64,000 nucleotides of DNA from Ptychodera flava (GCF_041260155.1 NC_091936.1:36625366-36689365), one strand, 5' to 3'. Shown: positions 35,716 through 47,253, counted from the stretch's first letter. The notes: generated from the sequence alone by a model not told the origin. A program made the numbers and translations.

Positions 35716-37341
35716 ATGGCCGCGCCATTCATTGACAATGGACGCTTAGCTACGTTTGCCGGCCTCACGAGGAAACATGGTGTGAAGTGTGAATCCATGG
35801 AAGGAGTCTCTGTCGAAAAGTATCTACAAGCTATTTCAACGATTACTGGTCCACAGAATATCATCGCTGCTTCCAGAGTTTACGGTTCAGTTATCGTTTA
35901 TTTCAATTCCGTTACTTGGGTGGAAAACGTGTGTGTCAATGGTTTCGAACTGAACGGTTACTCAATTCAAGTTGAACCTGTTGTAAAACCAGCGACAAAA
36001 GTCATAGTGTCTGGCGTTCCACCTTTTATTCCGAATCATGTTATTGAAACCGAACTTCTTACATTTGGTAAACTTGTCAGTAAAATCAAAACGATTCCTC
36101 TCGGATGCAAGAGCGAACATTTAAAGCATGTAAGATCTTTCCGAAGACAAGCTCTGGTACTGATTGATGCTGACTTTCACGGTACATGGGAAGGACCTTT
36201 GACTGTAGAGTACGAAGGTAAAAGGTACAGAATTTATCTTTCAACGGAAAAAATGAAATGTTTCAAGTGCGGTCAAAAGGGACATGTTCAGCGTGACTGT
36301 CAACAATCACCCCAAAACGAACCATCTGCTACATTGCAAGAAAAAGACAATATCACTGTAATTAACAACGGTCAAATTGAAAGAGGTGTCAAAATTCCGA
36401 CCAACAACGATGATTCTGCTCAACGTCCGATGGAACCAATCTGTGGTGATTCGTCGACTGTCTCCAATCAGGACAAAGTTGTTCAACAACGTGAAAATGA
36501 AAACACAACGATGGATGACAATATTGATGGTCACAACGTCGCGGACATTTCTGGTGTAAACGTTATCGATACTCACAATAGCTCGCAACAGCACAGTGAT
36601 GGCCATGGTAATGAAGAACAAGAAAGTATGGTTTGTAATAACGAAAATGACATTGTTCAACGTGAACCGTCTTCAAAAGTTGATCCAGAAACTGTCTTGA
36701 ACACTGACGGAACGAACAACAATGGAATTTCAAAGGTAGATGATGTTGTTACTGATGATGAGAGGGTACGAACCCCTCCATCGCCTTTCCCCCCTTCTCC
36801 GGACCTGTGTTTTACGCAAGCTTCGGAATCCTCAGTTTCTTCTCCGGCTTGCACTCCTTCGCTTGTTCTTTCCGGACTTTCTGATTTCGTTCCGGATTCT
36901 CAAGACGTTGCAGAAAAGACCAATGCATCGATGAACATAGATATGTCTGCAGATGTTTCTCAGAGCATCTCATTCTCACCGCTTTCTACTCAAGGCATTG
37001 CAAGCCAGTCAACAGAAGACAGTCTGAAAGATTCATCGCAAAGAGAGACTGATGACACTGAATCTGTGCTGTCGGACATTTCAGATTCTTCGTTTTTCCA
37101 TGATCTATCGACTCAATCGATTGCAGATTTCTTGGAAAATACAAAGCACTCAAAGAAGTTTATTCAGGATTGTTTTGACTTTCATCCAAATTTGAAAGAG
37201 CTTGCGAAAATGTTGCTGGGATATCGCTCTTCACAGCCTGTGAACAGCGCAACGAGAGCTCGCATCTACAAACTGGTACGTAAAATCAAGGACTATATCA
37301 GAACTACTGGTAGGTCAACTGCGATTGAGTCTTCTCTTTAA
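35716..37341 (+). CDS. LINE copy 2 ORF1 protein, intact (541 aa)
   Basis: Uninterrupted from MAAPFIDNGRLATFAGLTRK to ..TGRSTAIESSL. The N-terminal about 90 residues have no named domain. An RRM-like segment covers about residues 94-175 and a single CX2CX4HX4C zinc knuckle is at residues 182-195. A long low-complexity acidic/Ser region follows (about 200-450), then a conserved C-terminal helix-rich block (KKFIQDCFDFHPNLKELAKM). The start follows GGCCAAGATGG, a strong vertebrate-type Kozak context. ORF2 starts 12 nt after the stop, in the same frame. It is expected to coat element RNA in a cytoplasmic RNP. This is the only full-length open LINE protein in the window. Confidence 0.9.
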   Translation: MAAPFIDNGRLATFAGLTRKHGVKCESMEGVSVEKYLQAISTITGPQNIIAASRVYGSVIVYFNSVTWVENVCVNGFELNGYSIQVEPVVKPATKVIVSGVPPFIPNHVIETELLTFGKLVSKIKTIPLGCKSEHLKHVRSFRRQALVLIDADFHGTWEGPLTVEYEGKRYRIYLSTEKMKCFKCGQKGHVQRDCQQSPQNEPSATLQEKDNITVINNGQIERGVKIPTNNDDSAQRPMEPICGDSSTVSNQDKVVQQRENENTTMDDNIDGHNVADISGVNVIDTHNSSQQHSDGHGNEEQESMVCNNENDIVQREPSSKVDPETVLNTDGTNNNGISKVDDVVTDDERVRTPPSPFPPSPDLCFTQASESSVSSPACTPSLVLSGLSDFVPDSQDVAEKTNASMNIDMSADVSQSISFSPLSTQGIASQSTEDSLKDSSQRETDDTESVLSDISDSSFFHDLSTQSIADFLENTKHSKKFIQDCFDFHPNLKELAKMLLGYRSSQPVNSATRARIYKLVRKIKDYIRTTGRSTAIESSL

Positions 37342-37353
37342 TTCATTTTCGTT

Positions 37354-40300
37354 ATGTGGAAGCATCTCTCATTCCTGTTTACATGCATGGCTCTGTCCTG
37401 TGTAACGCTGAATGTTCGTGGGTGTCGAGACTCGATGAAACGCTTTCAAGTTTTTGATTTTCTCAAGCATACCAACCCGGCTTCTTGTTACCTTTTACAA
37501 GAAACTCACAGTATTCCCAGTGACGAAAAAGTATGGCCTTTGATTTGGAGAGGACGTTGCATTTTGTCACATGGTTCAGCAAACAGTGCAGGTGTTGCAA
37601 TATTGTTTTCGCCCTCCTCTACAATTGATATCATTCGCACATCAGAACCAATTCCTGGACATTTACTGCACGTGCAAGCAAACGTTGATGGCAGCCTAGT
37701 CAACATTATTAATGTGTATGGACATACTACCTCCAATGAACGGTTGTGGTGTTTTACCAAGCTGAATGATTTACTTTCAAGCTTAGATGTTGACAGTGTA
37801 ATTATCCTTGGTGGAGACTTTAATTGTACTCTGAATGAAGAATTGGACAGAATCAATTGTAAGGAGTCTGACATGTGTGCAGTTCGCTATTTTACTAATT
37901 TAATTCACAAGTACAGGCTTGTTGACAGTTGGCGTCACTATCATGGGGACAGCCGTAATTACACCTGGCACAGAATGACAAAAAGGCTCGTCTTGACAGG
38001 ATTTACATCAACAAGTGATGAAATCACGCATCACAGTGGCTTCAATTCATCATTCTGCGCTCACGTTTTCTGATCATTCATTGGTAAAGTTAAGGGTGAC
38101 ACAGAAAGAAGTCAAACACCGCAACCCAATATGGTGTCTCAATACAAGCATCTTGAAGCATGAACTCTATAAGATATCATTACGCATTTTTGGTTAAACT
38201 GGAGACAGCAACAGAATAAATACTGTGATTTGTGGACATGGTGGGAGATTGGAAAATGGAAAATCAAACTTTTAACTCAGCAGTATTGTGCTTCAAACCA
38301 GTACAATCTGAAATGGGATAATTGCGATTGGAAAAGAAAATTCGAGAACTTGAGAAAAGTTTACACGAAGATAAAAGTCTCTTGGATGAATACCAACAAA
38401 AGAAAAGTTCTCTGGCTCAGTTGGTAGACCTGGAGAGCAGAGGTGCAGCAGTACGATCTCGTCATCAATTACTTACTCACAGTGATGTTTCGAACAGCTT
38501 CTTTTTTGCACTTGAACGAGAAAGGGGAAGGTCAAAGCCAATTATACACATGAAACGTGCTGACGGATCAATAACGGAAAATCCCGATGAAATTCGTGAC
38601 ATTTTTTACATTTTCTACAAGGATCTTTATTCTGCTGAACATGTTGACGTTGACGCCCAGTCTGCAATTCTCGACAATTTAGTGCAATTGAACGAGGAAG
38701 ATCGTGATTACCTTGATGGTGAAATTACTCTTGATGAACTTACTTTTGCTGTTAAGCAACTTTCAACTGACCGTACTCCAGGTATGGATGGTTTGCCCAA
38801 TGAATTTTACAAAACATTCTGGTCTATTATTGGTCAAGACCTTCATAAAGTTTTCATTGAATGTTTCCGTAATGATCAGCTTCCTATTTCTTGTCGGAGA
38901 GCAGTGCTAAGTCTTCACCCGAAAGCTGGAGACAACACTTTAGTCAAGAACTGGAGACCCATTAGCTTGTTATGTAGCGACTATAAAATTGTCACGAAAG
39001 CTCTCTCAATTCGTTTACGTAATGTTCTTTCCAAAATAATTCATGTTGATCAGTCCTGCTCTATTCCAAATCGTCACATATTTGATAATGTGAATTTATT
39101 ACAGGATAGTATTTTCTATGCCAATGACACAAACTCACCTCTGGGTATTGTTGCTCTAGACCAGGAAAAGGCTTTTGACCGTGTCAGTCATGATTACTTT
39201 TTAAAACTTTGTGTTCTTTTGGTTTTGGCCCCCGCTTTATTAATTACATTAAAACTCTCTACACAGATATTCAGTCAGTTTTAAAGATAAATAGTTCCAT
39301 TACCTCTCCAATTTCAATTAATCGTGGGATTCATCAAGGTTGCTCTCTTTCTGGTCAACTTTATGTGATTGCCTTAGAACCATTTTTAGATAAAATTAGG
39401 AATAGCAGTAACATAAGGGGATTGATTATACCAGAAGCTCCTAGTCCTACATGCCTTTCTGCGTATGCCGACGATGTTGAAGCTTTTATTACTCGAGATG
39501 AAGATTTTAGTAACTTAAAGTCCACTCTTAAGTTATATGAAAATGCATCTAATGCAAAAGTTAACCTCAAGAAATCTGAAGGTCTCTGGGCTGGTAGTTG
39601 GCGAAATCGTACTGACACGCCATTAAATATCAAATGGAACTCAACAGGGTTAAAACTGCTCGGTGTGTATGTTGGTAACTCAAATAATTATTGTCAGAGA
39701 AATTGGTCTGAATTAGTGAACATCACTGAAAACAAGGTGAAATTTTGGTCGTCTTTTGCACCTGGCATGTCTTACAGAGGTCGTGTTTTAGGTCATTAAT
39801 CAGCTCATTGCATCAAAATTACTTCACAGATTGACTTGTACAACTCCCGATGTTCAAACTTTTTCTTACCTTCAAACCCTTTTTCTGAGATTTTTCTGGC
39901 AAGGACGTCATTGGATTCCTTCAGAAACACTGTATTTACCTCTCATTCAAGGTGGCCAAGGCCTTATTCATCTTAAAACTCGTTGTATTTCTTTACGTCT
40001 CAGTTACATTCAAAAGTATTTGTATCAGGATGTTCATCATCCGTCGTATTATTTCACAGATTTTTATTTTAGAAGAGTTGGTGGTCTCAATTATGACAAA
40101 CAGTTACTTCTCACGACTGACATTGATTTTGGTAATACTGCTATTCCTGCTTTTCATCGTGATTTATTACATTGTTGGAATTCTGTTGACAAAATTCGTA
40201 AAGGAATCCCACTGAGTAGTTCCTGACATTCTTAAAGAGCCTCTTTTTCAAAACCCACTCATTATGCATCCCGTTCATAAGTCTCCTTTTACTGCACCAG

Positions 40301-41246
40301 CCTTTGTCAATGCTAAAGTTACCACTATAGGTGATCTGTTCAATACTGTGGAAAATCGTTGGTTAACTTCTTCAGATTTGTGTGATAGAGTTGCGATTCA
40401 TTCACAGCGTATTATTTCTATGTCTTTACAATGCGTTTACAAGGCTATTCCTATTCGTTTGAAATCCGTCATTGAAAATCATTTTTGTAACAACAATCCA
40501 AACAATGCGCCAGATACTGTGTATTCTTTTCAGCTGCAACATTCTACAGAGCACATTATTTTCTGTGTAAAATAGAAAAAGGTGCAATTTACAAGTACTT
40601 GATAATGGCTCATCATTATGCATGTTTACCAGACAGATTAGACACCATCTGGAGGGACATTTTGAGCATTCCACATTCCATCAAACCAAACTTTGTTTCA
40701 TGTTATTGTGATCTCATCATAAAGAAAGAAGGGGATTTACAATGGCGCATTATGCACGGAGCCTATCAAACTAGTTCTTTTTTGTTCCGTGCTGGTTTTC
40801 GTTCAGATGCAAACTGTTCTCTCTGTAATGACATTGATTCACTTTTACATACTTTCCTTGAGTGTCCAAACATTCAACCGCTTCTAGGTGTCATTTCCAC
40901 TATAACATCTCGTTTAGTTTTACCTGGGCAAGCTGTAAACATTGCATGGTTTTTCATTAATCCTCCTGTTAAAAACTCTGTATTTATTCATAGACGTGCA
41001 ATGTCTCTTTTTATTTACCTATCTACAATGGCTAAGTTGTGTGTACATTTAGCAAGAAGAAATGTGTTTAGAAACCAGGGTCCTGTTGATCCTTTGGACA
41101 TATTTAAAAGCAAGATTTTCACCAGATTGAGACTTGAATTTGAATATCATCGTCTCAATGAAAATTTACATTCTTTTAATATTACTTGGGCTTTTGATGA
41201 TATTCTTTGTGACACACATGATGGTCAACTCAATTTTCACATTTAA
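37354..41246 (+). pseudogene. LINE copy 2 ORF2 (APE endonuclease-RT-knuckle), frameshifted
   Basis: Domain order is as in copy 1. The endonuclease lies at 37354-38100, the RT core at 38560-39640 (LDQEKAFDRV, IHQGCSLSGQLY with R changed to H in the motif, YADDV) and the C-terminal knuckle CSLCNDIDSLLHTFLEC (CX2CX7HX4C) at about 40810-40865, which is intact here. Frame breaks are single-base losses near 37975, 38014, 38172, 39198 and 40556, single-base gains near 39791 and 40215, and the -1 step near 38318 shared with copy 1. The two copies can be used to place nearly every lesion, since all but one are private. The stop at 41246 matches copy 1 (..DGQLNFHI). Confidence 0.9.
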
Positions 41247-41496
41247 GATACTACCCTGCTTTTGTGCATCGCCAGTTGTGTCATCTTTGAAATATTATGT
41301 GATAGGTTTAAGATATGTCTTTCTTGCTGACATTTACTGTTGTCATTCATGACGTGTTCTGTTCAATGCCGACCAGCACTTTATAGTGATTTTCTTTTAT
41401 TTGTATCTTATATTTCCTTTGGTTCCTTGAAATGTAAAATTTTCTTTTTACAGTTTTAGTATGTAGGGACCTATGTGAAATAAAGATATTTGAAAA

Positions 41497-41509
41497 ACTA
41501 CTACTACTA

Positions 41510-41563
<54 letters not shown>
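41497..41563. repeat. (ACT)n microsatellite, right edge of LINE copy 2
   Basis: About 22 ACT units with one ACC variant, ending in AGTAATAATAATTAG. Confidence 0.95.
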
Positions 41564-42265
41564 GTAATAATAATTAGTATTCTTGTTATAATTATGTCAT
41601 ATATTTATTACAATTAATAATGATTTTCATATTTTTAATTTAAATTATTAACTAGCAGCCTCGATTCCCTGTGCATAGACGTGTGTAAATGCACTTCAAA
41701 ATGGCTACGCAGCGTGCTCGGAAGGTTATATCTGATTGTCGATTGTCACTATTCACAGCAACTTAGGGAGTCTTTTTGTATTATTTTACTATAACGGTAA
41801 AATTTAGCCACCCAATTGATATCAGCTTCCGAGACGCTGCACATCAGCCCCTTGCTATGCGGACTATACCATGTCATCTTCCGCATTCGATTTCACTGTG
41901 AAAATGAGCAAGTTCACTTATTACGTAACAGTCGATCGTTCCCTTTCATTATTAAAATTCATACCTGCTTTAAAAAAGCTAATTTCGTGTGATTTTTGGC
42001 TAAGTTTGAAAGACACATCGCCAAAACATGATAAGTGTCATGGTGAGCAATGTTTCAGTCACCCCACACTGAACGTTAGGTACCGCTATTTAATTGACGT
42101 CGGCGCCACCTACCCATGCGGATGACTGGAATGTTGCTTATGCTTATGTTTTGGGATTGTGTCTCTCAAACTCGAAGTAAAATCACACGATGTGAACATT
42201 GTTGACGCAGATGAAGTATCAAGTATGAATTTTTCAGCCAACAAGGAACATGCACTGGGACCTAT
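41564..42265. other. Intergenic, no gene seen
   Basis: One 84-codon ORF at 41871-42125 has no recognisable feature. Nothing else seen. Confidence 0.4.
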
Positions 42266-42819
42266 ACTGACGCAGTAGTCCTGTTTCAAAATGACCTACA
42301 TTACACGTCCTACACACATGTACTGCATGCTCTGATTGGTTAATCCACTTCTCTAAGGTCCACTTTCGGAGCAGTCATTGGAGGGACCTAATGTGTTTGG
42401 TCTCATTATTATGTATTATTCAATTTACAGCTTCCTGATTGGTTAATGTGTAGGTCCGGTCCTCCAGTGTTCACTGCCTCATTATGCAATGTCCCATGTA
42501 CTGTTGGATGATGCCTGCGAGAAAGATATTCATACATGTCTGTCCAAAGATGGATACGACTGACCCACAAGAATCTATGACGGTTGGCAACAGCTGCAGT
42601 CAGTTGACTGCGAACAACTGTTCTCACGCGGTCACAATTGTCGATCTTTGGAACATGGTAAACGGCTTACTGAATTATATAATGAACCCCATGTGTTTCC
42701 GTTGAAGCTCTATTGTTTCCTCTTGTCATTCACAGGCCCCACTGTTGTCGATGCGGCCAATGCCCCCGTCAAATCAGAGTCCTTCAAGCCATATATGGCA
42801 AGCTGTGAAAGCTCATTAG

Positions 42820-43560
42820 ACATGCAAATTATAAATTAGCTGACATGAAAATGTGAAATGACTTTTGATGTTGTTTTAGCCTGGTATAATCATCAATGTA
42901 CATAGCATGTTTTGCCAACTTTGATCAAGTAAATCCCAGTATATATCCCTAATAAGCAAAGTTCATTAAATATGTAAATTAGGAATTGGCTTTAGTAAAA
43001 ATGCTTAATGATTGTCAATAATGTTGTATCATGGTATCTGCAATATATGCAGCAAGTTTTGTCAACTTTGGTCAAGTTGATTCAGACATATATCTCTAAT
43101 TATGAAAGTACATTAAATATTAAAATTAGGAATTGGCTGAAGAGAAAATACGTAATGGCTTTCAATAATGTTGGATTATAGTGTCTTTAATGTACATAGC
43201 AAGTGTCATCATTTTTGATCAAGTCAGATAAATATCCCTAATTATGAAAATTCATTTAATATGCAAATTAGGAATTGGCTGAAGTAAAAATGCCTTTTGA
43301 TTTTCAATAATGTTATATCACAGTATCTTTGAATGTATACAGCAAGTTTCAACCACTACAATCAAGTTACTCAGAAAAATATCCCTAATTAGCAAAGTTC
43401 ATTAAATATGCAAATTAGGAATTCGCTGAAGAGAAAATGCTAAATGACTTTCACTAATATTGTATCATAGTATCTTCAGTACATGTAGCAAGTTTGGTCA
43501 ATTTTGATCGTGTCAAATCAGATATATATCCCTGATTAGGAAAGTTCATTAAATATGCAA
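42820..43560 (+). repeat. ~147-bp tandem satellite, about five units
   Basis: The phrase TTCATTAAATATGCAAATTAGGAATTGGCT starts near 42961, 43108, 43250, 43397 and 43544. Spacing is 147, 142, 147 and 147 bp. Each unit also carries TCAATAATGTTGTATCA, CATAGCAAGTTT and ATATATCCCTAATTA. Confidence 0.85.
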
Positions 43561-43827
43561 ATTAGCAACGATCTTTCATGTCACCCCTTAATGGTTCCCA
43601 CTGCTGATATATCTTGGTGTGATCAACATTTGTAGCAAATCTCATCAAATTGTGTGCAGTTGTTTTTAATGTACATCCGTTTTTTCTAAAATCATTAATT
43701 ATGCAAATGAGCAAAAAGTATGCAAGCCACACCCACGAAAAACTAATCATTTCTTGCCATTTGCTAACTGAATCTATGTACCAGATTTGATTCTGATCTG
43801 ATCAGCCGTTTTTGAGATATCGGACCA

Positions 43828-43858
<31 letters not shown>

Positions 43859-43900
43859 TCGCTGCGACATATGCTCACGTGTGTGAGAACGTGAGCTAAA
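43828..43900. repeat. (CAGA)n run and short hairpin
   Basis: About eight CAGA units, then TCGCTGCGACATAT and the inverted pair GCTCACGT..ACGTGAGC. Confidence 0.85.
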
Positions 43901-44254
43901 AACATGGAAATTTAACGCATGAAGGTTTGTCGGGCATTTTTGATTGTAACTTCATTAACTTTCGGCCGATCCGTGAACATCACGAATAACGTATAACTTC
44001 AGCGGTAGCCAGGAAGCACATGGGACATTTCATAATGAGGCAGTGAACACTGGAGGACCGGACCTACACATTAACCAATCAGGGAGCTGTAAAGTGAATA
44101 ATACATAGTAATGAGACCTATCGCATGAGGTCCCACCAATCAGCGAAACGCAAATGGACTTTAAAATACCAGATGAACCAATCACTGATGTTGGTACATA
44201 TGTTATGGACCTGACTTATGAAACAGGACTAGTTGCACATTCGGCAATTTGCTG

Positions 44255-45775
44255 GTGCCAATTGCGTCTCATCTGTTTATGTAACACGTGTGACTCTTGC
44301 TGTTATTGGTTCGCCAAATTTTATTGGTCCATCCCACTTCCCTCTGACGATTTAGTAGGTGGATCCCGCACTGTGTAGTGTAGTGTGAGCAGACGATAGT
44401 GTCTTGGCAGCTTCACCAATGCGCTGCTCAATACATTTCAGTAGATTCGACTGATGCAAATTGAAATTGATTCCCTCCTTTGTCTGTATTAGTTCTCCAT
44501 TGCCGGGTTTCGTGACGAATTCACGTATTCCAATGTACACATTTTCCTTGTACATCTACTCACTCACATTCCGAGCTGATGCCTTTGTGCCGCGCAGTAA
44601 AAATCTGAATGGCTCTTACCTGTTTGACTGGTTATGCAAGACATTAAAGAGAGAGGGACTAAAGCAACAGCTGCTGACTGGTTTGACTGAGTCTGGTAAG
44701 GTAAGGCCCCGGGCACCTCCTTAGCAGGTACCGGTAGGTCAGGTCTGTTTCTTCTTGGAACATCAGCACACCTCTCGTATTTGTTTTCAGAGAATGACAG
44801 CAATGTCCAGACACTTTTGTTAGTCTTTACATTGAAGTAGTTAGGCCGCTGAGCCTTCACTGAAAAGCACACTTGCGCCAACCCTCTTCGAGTAGCCTTG
44901 ATAACAGTGTTTGAGTAGCCATATTTGTGAATCGTTGAAGTGTTGTTGTGCTGGTGACTTGCTGAGCAAACGTTGCCCTAAATTGGCCCTCTCATTTTCT
45001 GCCCATGTGAACCAACTGACCAATCAGAAAAGCATAATTCTATCCGAATATCCCTTGCGACCAATCGGGGGGGGGGGGGGGGTAATTAATTCCATTCTAC
45101 ATACTAGGAACGCAATTGGAACTATTTTGTGATTATAAGATCTTGAGCATTTTGTTATAATCTATTTAAAAATCATTAATCTAACAGTGTTTTTGTGTGA
45201 AGGCGGGGGCAAATTTCATAAATTATTGATAATTGCACAATCATCATATACATCTCGAACAAATTTGAAATTTTTGTCTAGCTTTTCGCACGCTCAGGAA
45301 AGGAGACCCCATTAAATGTAACTGATTTGTCAATTTTGTTTAGGTTTAAGTCAAAATACAAATTCCCTTTCCAAGGTTGATTTGTAGGCATTTACTATTC
45401 TCACCAAACGATGCATGATAAAATTTTAAATTTTCGATGGGAAAATGGCCTTCTACCTCTACCCAAATCAGTTCTGCTGTAATGTATGTTTTTGGTGATC
45501 TCTCTTTCAAATGATTTGGTAGATGTTAAGAAAATGTCTTGTACATTTATTTATTTCATATACAAGGAAATGAGACCTGGTAACTTTGATTAAACTACCC
45601 TTTTCTTGTGAGTGTACTAATTAATGCTGGAAAATTTTACAAAATCACTGAACTATTTCAGCCCTTCTATTAAAAATGAACTATTTTTGGTAGATGCAGA
45701 GAAATGTAATCAATATCATCTGTCTGTTGAAACCTTAAAATATTAACGGTAGGAACCAACAGTTTTTGTCTGGAA
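44255..45775. other. Intergenic, no gene seen
   Basis: Contains a run of G at 45068-45082 and several inverted CCAAT boxes (ATTGG near 44303, 44321; CCAAT near 45017, 45059). ORFs of 60-105 codons lie on both strands without recognisable domains. Confidence 0.4.
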
Positions 45776-45779
45776 TTTT

Positions 45780-46016
45780 TAGGGACTGTACAGAGATGTC
45801 TTTGCAGCGTTCAGGGACCACTCCGAGGAGACCCTAAATCTTTTAGAGACCACACTGACTTGACCTTGAAACTTTCAGGGACCACCCAGATGAGTCCTTG
45901 AAACTGTCAGGGACCACCCAGATGAGTCCTTGAAACTTTCAGGGACCACACAGATGTGAACCTGAATCTTTCAAGGACTATCCTGGTGTGACCTTGAAAC
46001 TTTCAGGGACCAGGAC
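45780..46016 (+). repeat. 32-bp minisatellite, about seven units
   Basis: CAGGGACCAC..AGATGAGTCCTTGAAACTTT recurs at 45876, 45908, 45940, 45972 and 46004, exactly 32 bp apart, with more diverged units to the left. Confidence 0.9.
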
Positions 46017-46120
46017 AGGCAACTCGACAAAAAATCAAAACTTATCTCTAAATTTTAATTGGTGAAATATACCTGCGACCCCATCTAGAAAATGGTGCAA
46101 TTACTTCAAGTATAAAGTAA

Positions 46121-46184
46121 CAATATCTGGATGCATGAAATTTAAGTAACATATATTATTACTTTGTATTTGAAGTAATTTTTG

Positions 46185-46186
<2 letters not shown>
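46121..46186 (+). mobile_element. Penelope-like 3'-end fragment
   Basis: CTGGATGCATGAAATTTAAGTAACA then TTACTTTGTATTTGAAGTAAT, as at 48557-48625 but truncated. It leads directly into an (AT)n array. Confidence 0.65.

Positions 46187-46270
<84 letters not shown>
46187..46270. repeat. (AT)n array
   Basis: Pure TA run flanked on both sides by Penelope-like ends in opposite orientation. Confidence 0.95.
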
Positions 46271-46273
<3 letters not shown>

Positions 46274-46506
46274 AGATTACTTCAAGTACAAAGTAATGAA
46301 ATCTATTACTTAAGTTTCATGCATCTTGCAATCCTCAGATAGAGTGAAAGGATTTCTAGCTCGACACTCTTACATATATGATTGGGACGAACCATTCTAT
46401 TCGTAGGTAGTGTTAAAATTCGATAAATAATATTTGTTTTGGTGGCGACATTTTGAAACCACCTCAGAGCGTTTGTTTAACAGTGTAGATTTGTCAGCAT
46501 TGATAA

Positions 46507-47253
46507 TTATCTTGTTCACATTGGCAACCCAACTGAAATTTGGGCCGACGCAAAATAATTGTCGTTTTGGGATTAAATTTGGTCCGTATCCACACCTACC
46601 GGTACCAGAATTAGGGCCGACGTAACTTTACCTTCCTTTGTGACCTCTGACCTGTCAAAGTTCAAAATGGCGCATTTGAATATGGCACGCTGTTTCTACT
46701 GTTCATGATTTTCCTGTGTTTTTACGCACAAGAAGGGCAAATATGACTACCACTCACCCTTTTAATCATCGGAGAGATCTTCACTGTTTATTGGATGAGC
46801 ATATGGTATATATAAGACCGCGGTGGAGAAATAACCTGTGCGCGGCATTTTTGACATGCCTCTCTAGTCTATTATGTGCACTGTGGAATCGAATGACATG
46901 GTCTCGTTTGCGGAACAAAGGTTGGTGGGAAGTTCTGCGTACATAATATTAAAATGTAAAGACTGGATTGAACGTCGTTTGTTTTGTGCGAATAGGGTGA
47001 CTAGTTCAACTTCGATCCATGGCGGAGGCCTGGTCAACTGGGACCAGGGCCGACGTAACTTGTCCACACTGGCGATTTGCGTCGGACCAAATTTTGCGTC
47101 GGCCCTGAGTCGGCCCTGAACCCCCTTCTAACCGGGACCAAACTGAGTCAGCGTGTCCACATTGGTTTTTTACGTCGGCCCAGGTCCGGACCTGGGCCGA
47201 CGCAAAGTCGTCAATCTGAACGTGCCAAATTGGCACGTTCAGATTGACGACTT
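46507..47253. mobile_element. Non-autonomous DNA element with GGGCCGACG repeats
   Basis: Interrupts the minus-strand Penelope-like copy. The motif GGGCCGACG(C/T)AA or its reverse complement occurs repeatedly near both ends (46543, 46612, 47046, 47080-47110, 47173-47203). CACATTGG near the left end and CCACATTGG near the right end sit in the same, not inverted, orientation. An ORF at 46716-46946 ends ..WNRMTWSRLRNKGWWEVLRT, faintly like the N-terminal region of Harbinger-type nucleases. The right end contains two abutting palindromes. Superfamily is not assigned. Confidence 0.5.

Larger units (their letters stand above)
35508..41496 (+). mobile_element. Tx1-clade-like LINE, copy 2 (near full length)
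   Basis: Same boundaries as copy 1 (GCATGTGTACACG.. to ..TATTTGAAAA), same orientation, 5989 bp. ORF1 is open; ORF2 is broken by several single-base indels at sites different from copy 1. The 3' end is again directly followed by (ACT)n. Confidence 0.9.
42268..44250. mobile_element. ~2-kb foldback element with internal satellite
   Basis: The left arm (about 42268-42510) and the reverse complement of the right arm (about 44005-44250) share CTGATTGGTTAATGTGTAGG, GGTCCTCCAGTGTTCACTGCC and TCATTATG.AATGTCCCATG. They continue outward with weaker similarity (TAGTCCTGTTTCA..). The interior holds the satellite at 42820-43560, a (CAGA)n run and a short hairpin. No transposase is seen, so it would be non-autonomous. 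Confidence 0.75.

Noticed and set aside
41871..42125. 84-codon ORF MSSSAFDFTVKMSKF..
   Set aside because: No family resemblance, no splice or conservation evidence in the window.
44461..44881. ORFs of 87 and 105 codons on opposite strands
   Set aside because: No recognisable domain, no poly(A) or splice support; overlapping antisense pair.
45780..46016. Possible CRISPR array (32-bp period)
   Set aside because: There are no unique spacers between repeats; units are directly contiguous and the genome is eukaryotic.
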